22,881 nt of DNA from Desulfocicer vacuolatum DSM 3385 (GCA_945870015.1 CAMBQS010000008.1:1-22881); one strand, 5' to 3'. Positions 8,486 to 16,377 are shown, counted from the stretch's first letter. The notes: generated from the letters alone by a model not told the origin. Numbers and translations: made by a program.

Positions 8486-9010
8486 ATGAACAATCGATTG
8501 TGGTTATGGATTTTCGGTGTTACCGTTTTTTTTCTGATTTTTACAATGCAAATCAATGCCGAGGATTCAACCGAAGTAGTTGAGCACAAAAAAATCAGTA
8601 TTGATGTGGGGCCTTCAAGGGAGGAAAAAGAGGTCGGGTTGAAACGAATGGAGATTCTGGATAAATCCATCTCACCGGAGTTGCTGGAAAAAAAGAGAAT
8701 TCTGGTTCAATCGATTGAAAAGGACTACACGCGAAAAATCGAACAATTGATCCAACCATTGACCTCTTCCATTGGGAAAAATACGATTGTCACCCATGTG
8801 GATATCGATTTTTTAGATCCGGACTTCCAGTCTCAGGTTCAGGCAAGTCAGCGGGTATCGGTTTCGATTATCATGGGACGTGCCGGGTTTGAAAACTGGG
8901 CTATGCGGGGCAAAACCGAGCAGGAGACACTGGATCAGTTAAAAAAGATGATCCATACCATGTTCAGGATTCCGGAAGATAATATAGCGGTTATGGTGTC
9001 GCCGAATTAG
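8486..9010 (+). CDS. Small exported protein, weak similarity to the FliF/YscJ C-terminal region
   Basis: Protein of 174 residues starting with a clear signal peptide: MNNR, hydrophobic core LWLWIFGVTVFFLIF, likely cleavage after QINA. The mature part is a charged helical stretch (about 40-85) followed by an alpha/beta segment. Its pattern (YTRKIEQLIQPLTSSIGKN, then THVDIDF, then an ending LKKMIHTMFRIPEDNIAV) resembles the periplasmic ring-building domain of FliF. This resemblance is by eye and weak; no flagellar or type III gene is nearby. AGGAGGAG precedes the ATG, and the gene lies 16 nt after the exporter, so it is very probably the third gene of that operon. It may act in the periplasm with the exporter (inference). 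Confidence 0.8.
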   Translation: MNNRLWLWIFGVTVFFLIFTMQINAEDSTEVVEHKKISIDVGPSREEKEVGLKRMEILDKSISPELLEKKRILVQSIEKDYTRKIEQLIQPLTSSIGKNTIVTHVDIDFLDPDFQSQVQASQRVSVSIIMGRAGFENWAMRGKTEQETLDQLKKMIHTMFRIPEDNIAVMVSPN

Positions 9011-9098
9011 TTGTTCCGGTTGTTGGTTTTTCTGTTTGCCTGTCAGCCGGACGTCCTGTTTGTAAGGGCTGTTCATTTTTTATATGAAAGTGCCGCGA

Positions 9099-9134
9099 GG
9101 GTGTAATCAAAACGGTTGGGTTTCGATTACACCC
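9099..9134. repeat. 10-bp perfect inverted repeat at the end of the RNase Z-like gene
   Basis: GGGTGTAATC (9099-9108) and GATTACACCC (9125-9134) are exact reverse complements around a 16-nt loop. The hairpin includes the stop codon of the leftward gene and sits between two convergent genes. No T-run follows on either strand, so it is not a classical intrinsic terminator; it could stabilise the 3' end. Confidence 0.6.
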
Positions 9135-10165
9135 GTGCCGCAAGACGGTGTTGCATTTGAAAAGGCTTTTTGGTAGGCATCTTCAGCTTCCTGGTATAAA
9201 AGCGTTTCTGTACCCGAATACCGGGGGGAAAAATGAAAAATCGTAAAGCGCTTTACTCCTGCTTTGCCGCAGATTTCTCCGGCCTGTCTCGCGGTAAGAT
9301 GGTTTTTTGTGGATGCAATATCTGCATGGGCTTCTGAAAAAGCGGCTTCAATAAAGAGATGATCCGCTCCCTGAACAAAAGGGATGATTTTTTTCAGGTT
9401 TTCCGGAGTATACCGGACATCTGTAATATAGCCGATTTTTTGACCTTGGGTGATTTTCGCAATCCAGCTCGAAAGCTCTCCCAGCTTGAAACACCGGCCA
9501 TGGGATGATGCCATACCAATAGGGATTTCAAAATCTGAATCCGCTGGTTTGTTATCGAAAAGCGCCTGTTTCAGATCGTTCAGCCAGGGCCCTGGTGTAA
9601 GGCCAAAAGCTTGAAGCGCTGTTTTTTTGATATTGATTTGAAACCGCTCTTTCATTACAAAACCCAGACTGGGGATGCTGTGGTCCAGGATGGTTGTGGA
9701 AACGGAAAAACCAGGTTCATCCAGAATCAGACTGGTAAATTCTTGCTTCTGGGGAGGTGCGGCAGGTTGAAAACGGTTCCGGCAGATATAGGTCTGCACC
9801 AGCAGATGGGTTTGATGGATTTCGGTTGCTTCCAGGGTTAGAATATTTTCGTAGTTTTCAACCAGATCCCAGGAATATCCGGAGAGCTTTCCTTCCAGGT
9901 TCCGGATAAAACCCTCCGGACCATAAAGGCTCAATTTTTTTGCCCGGCCCAACACCAGACGAAGAAGGTGGTCAAATCCGATAAAGTGATCCATATGGGT
10001 GTGAGAAATAAATACATGGCCGGCTTTCAGGATGTCTCTGGAGGAGAGGTGTGAAATATCACCGAGGTCAAAAAAAATTGCCCTTTTCTTGAAGGAAAAA
10101 GGAACATAAAGTCCTGGGTCTTGAAAAGGATTGCTGACCAGTCTGGGAAAAAATGAAGCCGGCAT
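9107..10165 (-). CDS. RNase Z-like metallo-beta-lactamase-fold hydrolase
   Basis: Protein of 352 residues with the zinc-binding motif HTHMDH (55-60) preceded by FFDLGDIS. Later come the Asp ligand in GYITDVRY, the KNHLTA segment, and FHFSPRY, which matches the HFSxRY motif of tRNase Z (tRNA 3'-end maturation). All metal ligands appear present. A long insert between the motifs makes it longer than a minimal RNase Z, so another phosphodiesterase role is possible. Start: an in-frame ATG exists at 10204, but ATG 10165 overlaps the upstream stop as TAATG, indicating translational coupling, and leads directly into the PRLVSNPFQDPGLYV lead-in. Confidence 0.85.
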   Translation of the reverse strand: MPASFFPRLVSNPFQDPGLYVPFSFKKRAIFFDLGDISHLSSRDILKAGHVFISHTHMDHFIGFDHLLRLVLGRAKKLSLYGPEGFIRNLEGKLSGYSWDLVENYENILTLEATEIHQTHLLVQTYICRNRFQPAAPPQKQEFTSLILDEPGFSVSTTILDHSIPSLGFVMKERFQINIKKTALQAFGLTPGPWLNDLKQALFDNKPADSDFEIPIGMASSHGRCFKLGELSSWIAKITQGQKIGYITDVRYTPENLKKIIPFVQGADHLFIEAAFSEAHADIASTKNHLTARQAGEICGKAGVKRFTIFHFSPRYSGTETLLYQEAEDAYQKAFSNATPSCGTGVIETQPF

Positions 10166-10587
10166 TATCCGGGCAGGTGCTTGGAGACCTGTCGATTGAT
10201 GCAATGGTAGATTTCTTCATCAGAACCATAAACATCAACCACATCTTTGTGGTTGACAACCTGTTCAATAACAAATGCAGTTAGATACAGGCTGACCACA
10301 TGAGGATTGGGTACGACAGTCCTGAAGGCTGCGTTCTGATAGTCGATGTCAAAATCTTCCGCATGGCTTAACCGCTCAAGGCATTTAAGGATTTGTTCTT
10401 CAAGTCCATTCTTGTTTGATGTTTCTACCAGCTTGTTTTCCACCAGTTTCATTGCAATCGCGTTGCTGAGTGTATCAATGTGATCCTTGATTCCCATCAG
10501 CGCGATTCGACGGGTTCTTTCCTTTGATGATTCGATTTGCGACAGGATTTTTGATTCACGATTGCTTGGCCGAAATACCTTTGCCAT
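10165..10587 (-). CDS. Conserved-looking hypothetical protein, coupled to the RNase Z-like gene
   Basis: Protein of 140 residues, not recognised. It has no signal peptide, membrane segment or cysteine pair, and it starts basic and charged (MAKVFRPSNRESKILSQIES). It is mostly predicted helix, with one short segment around FRTVVPNPHVVSLYLTAF that looks like a buried core. The start is well supported: AAAGGGG about 9 nt before ATG 10587, and a good promoter at 10704-10676. Its stop overlaps the next gene as TAATG, so both are made from one mRNA, suggesting a shared task, possibly in RNA processing (inference only). Confidence 0.8.
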   Translation of the reverse strand: MAKVFRPSNRESKILSQIESSKERTRRIALMGIKDHIDTLSNAIAMKLVENKLVETSNKNGLEEQILKCLERLSHAEDFDIDYQNAAFRTVVPNPHVVSLYLTAFVIEQVVNHKDVVDVYGSDEEIYHCINRQVSKHLPG

Positions 10588-10675
10588 TCAATATCCCCTT
10601 TACTTGATAATTCCATGATGTGGTGGCCTTGCAAACTGTTTTTTTGCCACCGAAACGAATAAATTGTAACTGTAA

Positions 10676-10704
10676 ATAATAGTGGTAATGGAACCGAATT
10701 GCAA
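10676..10704 (-). promoter_or_regulatory. Promoter of the hypothetical/RNase Z-like pair
   Basis: On the minus strand TTGCAA (10704-10699), 17 bp, TATTAT (10681-10676). It predicts a leader of about 80 nt before ATG 10587 and sits in the 162-bp gap after the MerR gene. Confidence 0.6.
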
Positions 10705-10749
10705 GGAAAATATTATGCAAAATAATATGGTTTTTACAATTACCCGGCT

Positions 10750-11484
10750 TTATGATGTTGTTATGGAGGATTGAAGTTGATCAGGACTTATGGTTTGGAT
10801 GTATTTCTTAAATTCCTCACGAACCACCTTCCGGTAACTGTGATAAAAGAACATGCTTAAAACCTCGGTTGCCTGAATTCCTTTCATGGTTAATTCTTCC
10901 ATGGATATCTCACCCCAGTTTGCGTTCCAGAATAATTTGATATTTTTTCCAGCCAGTTCACGAAAAAAATCCGTAAATTCTTTTAATAGTTTGGGGTCAA
11001 AACCGGATTTTGGTATCATACCCAGCCGTTTCATGTCGGCGATCAGTTTCCCGATGATCACATCGTCTGCCAGATAACAGATTTTGTTATCCGTTTCCTC
11101 ACCATTGATGACATCCCATTCTTCCATTAATGAAAGCGTAACATCATCAAGGCCGGTCTCGTTTTTAAAATTATCTCTGCCAACGATTTCATTGGATAGC
11201 AACTGTTCAAGGGGCTTGAAATGGTTGCTCAAGAAATGAAATGAGGTTTGGTCCAGGTCTGATTTTTTTTTCTGCATGGTAAGCAGTTGCTTAATGACAG
11301 GCAGGGGAAGAAAGTAGTTTTCACGCAAAGATTTGATCAGGTTGATCTGATCGATATATTTTTGATTGTAATCGGCTGAGTTTTTTCCTGCTTTTTTGGG
11401 TTTACGCAGGACACCTTCGCGTATATAATAATGGATTGTTTCTTTTGTAACTCCGGTTTTTTTAACAAGTTCGCTGATTTTCAT
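10750..11484 (-). CDS. MerR-family transcriptional regulator
   Basis: Protein of 244 residues. The N-terminus is a typical MerR winged helix-turn-helix: ISELVKKTGVTKETIHYYIR followed by EGVLRKPKK and the second helix pair around YIDQINLIKSLRENYFLPLP. The remaining ~150 residues are a ligand or effector domain I do not recognise; there is no cysteine pattern for metal binding, which argues against a MerR/CueR metal sensor. AGGAG precedes ATG 11484. The gene is divergent from the Hdr/Qmo-like operon across a 483-bp gap, so control of that operon and of itself is the natural guess. Confidence 0.88.
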   Translation of the reverse strand: MKISELVKKTGVTKETIHYYIREGVLRKPKKAGKNSADYNQKYIDQINLIKSLRENYFLPLPVIKQLLTMQKKKSDLDQTSFHFLSNHFKPLEQLLSNEIVGRDNFKNETGLDDVTLSLMEEWDVINGEETDNKICYLADDVIIGKLIADMKRLGMIPKSGFDPKLLKEFTDFFRELAGKNIKLFWNANWGEISMEELTMKGIQATEVLSMFFYHSYRKVVREEFKKYIQTISPDQLQSSITTS

Positions 11485-11967
11485 TTAAAAACTCCTGTGT
11501 TGATATGCAAAGCGAATTGCAGTGTATTGTTCATTTCAACCGATTCCCCCAAGGGGGGAATTTAAAAGTTGACATTCCTATGCGATTACCCTGATCACCG
11601 GCTTCGGATAATGAACCATTGTAAAAATTGCATTCTGAAATGAATTCAAGATAAAACAGGGGTAAGAAGTCTGTCAAGCAATTCTTTTTTGAATATTCAA
11701 TAAGACATTGTTCCAATAATATATTTTGTGCATAGTATATAGTTTACACGCTGTTTTTGAATACAGGTTTTTGGATCATTGAATTTTGATGGAAGCATCA
11801 TATTGGTTGGTGTGATCCGGCAAGGGGTTTGTTCCCGGATTTGTCAGCTTGACCTGTGATCGCTTTTATATTATTTGGATATACATTGATTGATTGCGGC
11901 TTAGAAATGTCTTTGTTTAAAAAATGGTCATCTCTGAAAAGCGTGACCAGGGAGCATTGAATCCAGA
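11485..11967. other. Long divergent intergenic region between merR-type gene and Hdr/Qmo-like operon
   Basis: No gene can be supported in these 483 bp. It holds a leftward promoter at 11677-11648, a compact GC hairpin TTCCCCC/GGGGGAA at 11544-11560 that would lie in the MerR leader, and a possible rightward promoter TTGACC (11849-11854)-17 bp-TATTTG (11872-11877). It also has ATCCGG...CCGGAT arms around 11815-11840, just upstream of that promoter. Such length is unusual for a simple divergent pair and suggests several control sites. Confidence 0.5.
11648..11677 (-). promoter_or_regulatory. Promoter of the MerR-type gene
   Basis: On the minus strand TTGACA (11677-11672), 18 bp, TATCTT (11653-11648). 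It gives a leader of about 155 nt that contains the GC hairpin at 11544-11560. Confidence 0.45.
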
Positions 11968-12996
11968 ATGTCTGATAAAAAAGTGTTGATTATCGGAGGT
12001 GGTGTTGCCGGCCTGTCAACTGCCATTGAACTGGCAAAGCATGACGTCAAAGTGGTTGTGATTGAAAAAGAAAAAACAGTTGGCGGACATGCAAGACAGT
12101 TTACGTGCAAGGCAACCGATGCGTGTGTAAAATGTGGCGCCTGTATTGTGGAAGAAAAAATCGATGCCGCTGTTTCCCATCCGGATATAACCATATACTC
12201 CGGAGCCCGTCTGACGGAAATCGGTCAACAGGGTCAATTTGCGATATCATTTATTAATCAGAATGAAGAAATACAGCAGTGTAAGGTTGATGCGGTTGTC
12301 ATGGCCACTGGTTTTCAGCCATTTGATCCGATTAACAAGCCGTTCGGATACAAACGGTTTGATGATGTAATCACCAATCTTGATCTTGAAAAACGAATTC
12401 GTAAGGAAGGGGTTGTCCGGAGGCCATCGGATGGGAATATCCCGGGGAAGATTGCGTTTATTCAGTGTGTCGGCAGCCGGGATTCAAGTCTGAACCATCT
12501 CTGGTGTTCAAGGGTTTGTTGCGGATCTGCTCTTCGAATGGCAAATCTGATCAAATCCAGGAAAAAGAGTACGGAGATTTCCTTTTTTTATATCGATGTC
12601 CAGACATTTGGAAAAGACTTCCAATATAATTATGATCTCATCAAGGATCAGGTAAGAATGATCCGTGCAATACCCGGGGATATTTTTTTAACAGCAGATC
12701 GGAAATTAAAACTGGAATATTTTTTGTCCTCAGAGGGAAAACAGGCAGAGGAGTTGTTCGATCTGGTTGTGCTTTCGGTCGGGATAACACCCGGTGGCAA
12801 TGCAGACTCCATTTTGGAAAAAATCGGGTTGAAAACTGCTGAAAAAGGATTTTTAGATGAACCATCCATGATATCCGTTCCCGGGGTTTTTGCAGCAGGG
12901 ACGGCAAAGGGGCCCGGAAGCATAGCAGAATCCGTTGCAGATGCAGGAAGGGTGGCTTTGGATGTCCTGAATTATTTCCAGGCTCAACACAATTAA
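11968..12996 (+). CDS. HdrA/QmoA-like FAD-dependent oxidoreductase
   Basis: Flavoprotein of 342 residues of the HdrA/QmoA family, which passes electrons through FAD and may bifurcate them. Seen: dinucleotide-binding VLIIGGGVAGLS at about 6, EKEKTVGGHARQF, and a CxxCxxC motif at C53-C59 (ACVKCGACIVEE). Further on are the family signature FIQCVGSRD, the cysteine pair in CSRVCCGS, and the C-terminal FAD motif GVFAAGTAKGPGSIAESVAD. It is short for HdrA because the extra ferredoxin domains are absent. First gene of a tight operon: the next gene starts 15 nt downstream. The ribosome site GGGAG lies rather far (13 nt) from ATG 11968. It probably forms a complex with the next two products. Confidence 0.9.
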   Translation: MSDKKVLIIGGGVAGLSTAIELAKHDVKVVVIEKEKTVGGHARQFTCKATDACVKCGACIVEEKIDAAVSHPDITIYSGARLTEIGQQGQFAISFINQNEEIQQCKVDAVVMATGFQPFDPINKPFGYKRFDDVITNLDLEKRIRKEGVVRRPSDGNIPGKIAFIQCVGSRDSSLNHLWCSRVCCGSALRMANLIKSRKKSTEISFFYIDVQTFGKDFQYNYDLIKDQVRMIRAIPGDIFLTADRKLKLEYFLSSEGKQAEELFDLVVLSVGITPGGNADSILEKIGLKTAEKGFLDEPSMISVPGVFAAGTAKGPGSIAESVADAGRVALDVLNYFQAQHN

Positions 12997-13011
12997 AAAC
13001 GGAGAAATTTC

Positions 13012-14631
13012 TTGACGGTAAAAGTATTAATCGCCGGTAATGGAGCCAGTGCCATCCATACCGCAAATGAATTATCAGACAATGGCATTGACATTGTACT
13101 GGTTTCAGGAAAGGAAATTGACCGGGTAAATTTTCTGAAGGATACGAGTCAGAAAGAGGATACCGGCATTTTAATTTACAGTGATTCTGAGATCATTTCC
13201 TGCAAGGGATGCGTAAATGATTTCCAGATAACCATTCGATCCAATGAAAAGGATATTTCAGAGACTGTTTCCGGAATCGTGATTGCCGAAGAGTACCGGA
13301 GAAAAGACAATTTTGAAAGCTATGGACTTACGCCTTCGCATTCCGTTGTTGCCCTGTCGGAGATAACAAATGCAATTGAAGGCAGATCCAACCATCCAGC
13401 CTTATTGAAAGAGGGGCTCAAGGTGCTTTTTCTGACAGGATGTTTTCAGGAAAGCAATCCGGTCATACTGAATGAAGTGATGACCAGTGCGCTTCAATTG
13501 CAAAAAAAATATCATCAGGAAGTTTTTATCCTTACCGGGAATCTTAAGGTCGGCGGGGAAGGTCTTGAAAAGTTTTACAGGGAAACAAAAGAAGCGGGTG
13601 TCTTTTATGCCAAAGTCAATCATGTTCCGCCTGTGGTTGAGCAGCCGGACAACGGAAGAGTTACCGTGGTATACCGTGATGAAATTCTTCAGTCGTTGAT
13701 AAAGATCTCTCCGGACGTGGTGGTAGTGGATGAGGAACTTTTACCATCTGAGAATCTGGAAGCATTGGCAAGGGTGTTTGAACTGAATCAGGATAAAACC
13801 GGGTTTCTGCAAACAGATAATGTTCATCGGGAACCTGTATTTACCAATCGAAAGGGAATTCTGGCTGCCGGACCGTCAAGGCGAATTGCGGATCATCATG
13901 CTTATCTGGATGATGCTGCCAATGCGGCACTGGTTATGATGAACCTGACAGGGGAAAAAATCGATTCCGATCCTGTTGGAAAAGCCAGAATCGGCGTTGT
14001 AGAGTGCGCAAGATGCCTTACCTGCTTCCGGATCTGTCCCCATAAGGCGATTCGGCTGGAAGGCCGGGTCATGGTTTACGCGGATGCGTGTGAAGGGTGT
14101 GGAATTTGTATTGCGGAGTGCCCCAGAGAGTATATTACCAAAACAGGTCCGGGAATTTCAGATGACCTTGAGAAAATTCATATCCGCAGAACTGCAGATC
14201 AGACAGAAGATTTTATTCCGGAAATCGTTGCTTTTTGCTGCACACGATCCGCGGGCAGGTCGTTTCATCTGGCTACAGATCAATTTCAGAGCAGCCTGCC
14301 CCAAGGTTTGAAAATCGTAGAAGTCCCGTGTGCCGGCGGCATTTCAACGGGGCATATTTTAAGCACATTTATGAAAGGAGCGGATGGGGTAATCCTTCTG
14401 ACATGCCATCCAGGGAACTGCTATTCAGAGGTTGGGAATCAATATGCAAAATCAAGAGCGGAAAATGTCAAATCCCGGTTGTCGGTTATGGGATTTGAAA
14501 AAGAACGCCTGCATCTTGAGACCATCGCAGCCAATATGGAGACAGAGTTTGTCAGGATCGTAAACGCATTTCAAACACAACTATTGAAGATTGGTCCAAG
14601 TGCGATCCGGAAGAACCTGAAAAATTCGTAA
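13012..14631 (+). CDS. QmoB-like protein: HdrA-type domain, two 4Fe-4S clusters, MvhD-type C-terminus
   Basis: Protein of 539 residues with QmoB-like architecture. An N-terminal HdrA-like flavin domain (VLIAGNGASAIHTANEL, a slightly altered Rossmann loop) runs to about 320. Two 4Fe-4S motifs follow, CARCLTCFRICP (C332-C342) and CEGCGICIAECP (C360-C370). From about 405 there is an MvhD/FlpD-type domain (VEVPCAGG, GADGVILLTCHPGNCYSEVG). MvhD domains link hydrogenase or formate dehydrogenase to HdrA in methanogens. The usual first cysteine pair of MvhD is changed to AFCCTRSAGRS. Start is TTG 13012 with GGAG upstream; no closer ATG fits. It lies 15 nt after the HdrA-like gene and 11 nt before the HdrD-like gene. 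Confidence 0.88.
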   Translation: MTVKVLIAGNGASAIHTANELSDNGIDIVLVSGKEIDRVNFLKDTSQKEDTGILIYSDSEIISCKGCVNDFQITIRSNEKDISETVSGIVIAEEYRRKDNFESYGLTPSHSVVALSEITNAIEGRSNHPALLKEGLKVLFLTGCFQESNPVILNEVMTSALQLQKKYHQEVFILTGNLKVGGEGLEKFYRETKEAGVFYAKVNHVPPVVEQPDNGRVTVVYRDEILQSLIKISPDVVVVDEELLPSENLEALARVFELNQDKTGFLQTDNVHREPVFTNRKGILAAGPSRRIADHHAYLDDAANAALVMMNLTGEKIDSDPVGKARIGVVECARCLTCFRICPHKAIRLEGRVMVYADACEGCGICIAECPREYITKTGPGISDDLEKIHIRRTADQTEDFIPEIVAFCCTRSAGRSFHLATDQFQSSLPQGLKIVEVPCAGGISTGHILSTFMKGADGVILLTCHPGNCYSEVGNQYAKSRAENVKSRLSVMGFEKERLHLETIAANMETEFVRIVNAFQTQLLKIGPSAIRKNLKNS

Positions 14632-14642
14632 GGATAAAAAAG

Positions 14643-15866
14643 ATGACTGAACCAGAAAAGATGATTGAAATGAACAATCTGAACAAGGGCTGTTTGAGAT
14701 CATGGCCGCATTTCCAGGATTATTGTATCACCTGCGGAGCCTGCTCAAGCTCATGTCCGGTTTCAGGGATTGACGGGTTTGATCCCCGCAAAATCGTACG
14801 CATGGTTTCTCTTGGTATGCAGGAAGAAATTGTTTCGTCCAGATGGCCGTGGATTTGCACCATGTGCGGGAAATGTGAGAATGTCTGCCCCATGGAGGTT
14901 GATATCCCGGGTCTGATCCGGAAGATTCGATCCATGAGAGACAGGGATAAGGTTCCCGGCATTCTCCATAAAGGATTGGATACGGCCATTCAGACCGGCA
15001 ATAACCTGGGACTGCCACAGGAAGACTTTATTTTTATCCTTCAGGATGTTGGAGAAGAGATTGCACAAGAACCCGGATTTGAAGAATTTACGGTACCGGT
15101 GGATAAAAAAGGGGCTAACATCCTGACAACCATCCACAACAAACTGGTGAATACCCATACGGATGATTTAAAACACTGGTGGAAAATTTTTTTCGCGGCT
15201 AAAGAAGATTGGACGGTTCCTTCCACCAATTGGGAAGGAACGAATTGGGGTCTGTTTACCGGGGATGATGAAAGAATGAAGATCATGGCCGGCCGGGTTG
15301 CAGAAAATATGGAGCAGCTCCAGGCAAAGAATCTGCTTTGGCCGGAATGAGGGCATGCCTATCTTGCGACCAGGTCTGGTCTCGAAAAATGGTATCCGGA
15401 AGTACTGGGGAAATTTGGAACCTATACGGTATTTGATTTGCTGATCCAGTACATTCGAAATGGCCAAATCAAACTGGATAAAACAAAGGTATCTGTAAAA
15501 GCGGCTTATCACGATCCCTGCAACTATGGACGAAAGGCACAAAAGCTTTTCGGGCATGGTTTTTTTAATGAACCCCGCTGGATTCTGGATCAGTGCCTTG
15601 AAGAGTGGATGGATCTGTATCCATCGGAAATGGGGCAGTATTGCTGCGGCGGCGGGGGCGGCACCCTGGTCACCGGGTATGATGAAGAACGATTTTTTTA
15701 TGGCAGAAAAAAGATGGAACAGATCAAGGCTGCCGGAGTAAAGATGATTGTCGTCCCCTGCCATAGCTGCCATGGGCAGTTGAATGCATTAAAAAATAAA
15801 TATGGAATGGAAGATCTGGAGATCAAGTATCTCTGGGAGCTGGTTGCGGACATCCTGATACTTTGA
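14643..15866 (+). CDS. Selenocysteine HdrD-like protein (HdrC-HdrB fusion) read through an in-frame UGA
   Basis: A single 407-residue protein if UGA 15348-15350 is selenocysteine. N-terminal HdrC-type ferredoxin domain: C28-C38 (CITCGACSSSCP) and C72-C82 (CTMCGKCENVCP). First CCG domain follows, with U236 in WPE-U-GHAYLATRSGLEKW; DsrK/TmcB-type relatives have ECGH here. The second CCG domain is complete: C293 (HDPCNYGR), C334-C335 (YCCGGGGG), C373 and C376 (PCHSCHGQ). The frame has no other stop, the sequence stays family-like across UGA, and a GGUC-loop hairpin follows. The first CCG domain has lost its other cysteines (STNWEGTNWGLF where CCG is expected), so U236 is its only redox ligand. 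Likely the heterodisulfide-reductase-like module of the operon's complex. AAGGA precedes the ATG. Confidence 0.88.
15364..15385 (+). promoter_or_regulatory. Candidate SECIS hairpin of the HdrD-like gene
   Basis: GACCA (15368-15372) pairs with UGGUC (15377-15381) around a GGUC tetraloop. After one C-U mismatch, UUG/CGA (15364-15366 with 15383-15385, one G-U) extends the stem. The loop begins 22 nt after the UGA at 15348-15350, within the distance seen for bacterial SECIS elements; the fdhA element here has 18 nt. The G-rich loop matches the fdhA loop. Confidence 0.75.
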
Positions 15867-15912
15867 TGATGCTCCAAACCGGTCTTTTTCTTTTGCAATT
15901 CAAAACCCTGGT

Positions 15913-16377
15913 CTATCCTTTGAAATACATAAACAGGAGTTCTGCAATGCAGGCAGGTTTTTCCTGACCTTCGATTTCAACTGTGTGTGTATTGGTTACC
16001 AGAATCCGATTTTCTGATTTAACGGAGATATCCGTAAGTGTGATCCGGTCTCTTATTCTGGATCCAACAGGCACAGGGTTAATAAGCCGTAATTTATTCA
16101 TACCATAATTGACCGTCATTTTTGTACCTTCCGGAACGATCGCATGTTTTTCTGAAAAGTGAGACAAAAGAGAGACCGTAAGAAACCCGTGGGCAATGGT
16201 TTTTCCAAAAGGCCCTTTTGCTGCCATTTTTTCATCAACATGTATCCACTGCCTGTCCAGTGTGCAGTCTGCAAATTTATTGATCCGCTCCTGGTCGATT
16301 ACCAGCCAGTCGGTCACACCAATTTCTGTTCCCACTCTTTTTTTCATCTCGTCAATAGATACGATTTCCACGGTCAT
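15913..16377 (-). CDS. MaoC-family (R)-specific enoyl-CoA hydratase-like protein
   Basis: Single hot-dog domain of 154 residues, the usual length for PhaJ-type hydratases. The hydratase motif is clear: FADCTLDRQWIHVDEKMA, then GPFGKTIAHGFLTVSLLS, with the catalytic Asp and His in the expected places. It hydrates trans-2-enoyl-CoA esters in the cytoplasm (family knowledge); the chain-length range cannot be read. AAGGAG precedes ATG 16377. It is convergent with the selenoprotein gene and divergent from the second HdrD-like gene across 185 bp. The position between two Hdr-type genes may tie it to acyl-CoA oxidation electrons, but this is inference. Confidence 0.9.
   Translation of the reverse strand: MTVEIVSIDEMKKRVGTEIGVTDWLVIDQERINKFADCTLDRQWIHVDEKMAAKGPFGKTIAHGFLTVSLLSHFSEKHAIVPEGTKMTVNYGMNKLRLINPVPVGSRIRDRITLTDISVKSENRILVTNTHTVEIEGQEKPACIAELLFMYFKG

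Noticed and set aside
9099..9134. Inverted repeat as an intrinsic terminator
   Set aside because: Neither strand has a T-run after the stem; reported only as a hairpin repeat.
11531..11716. Small leftward open frame of 61 residues in the MerR/Hdr gap
   Set aside because: It overlaps the promoter and GC hairpin, has no ribosome site and no protein-like composition.
14643..15866. HdrD-like gene as a pseudogene or as separate hdrC and hdrB genes split by a stop
   Set aside because: The stop is UGA, no frameshift is needed, the sequence between the two parts continues the protein family, the downstream part has no good start or ribosome site, and a SECIS-like hairpin follows.
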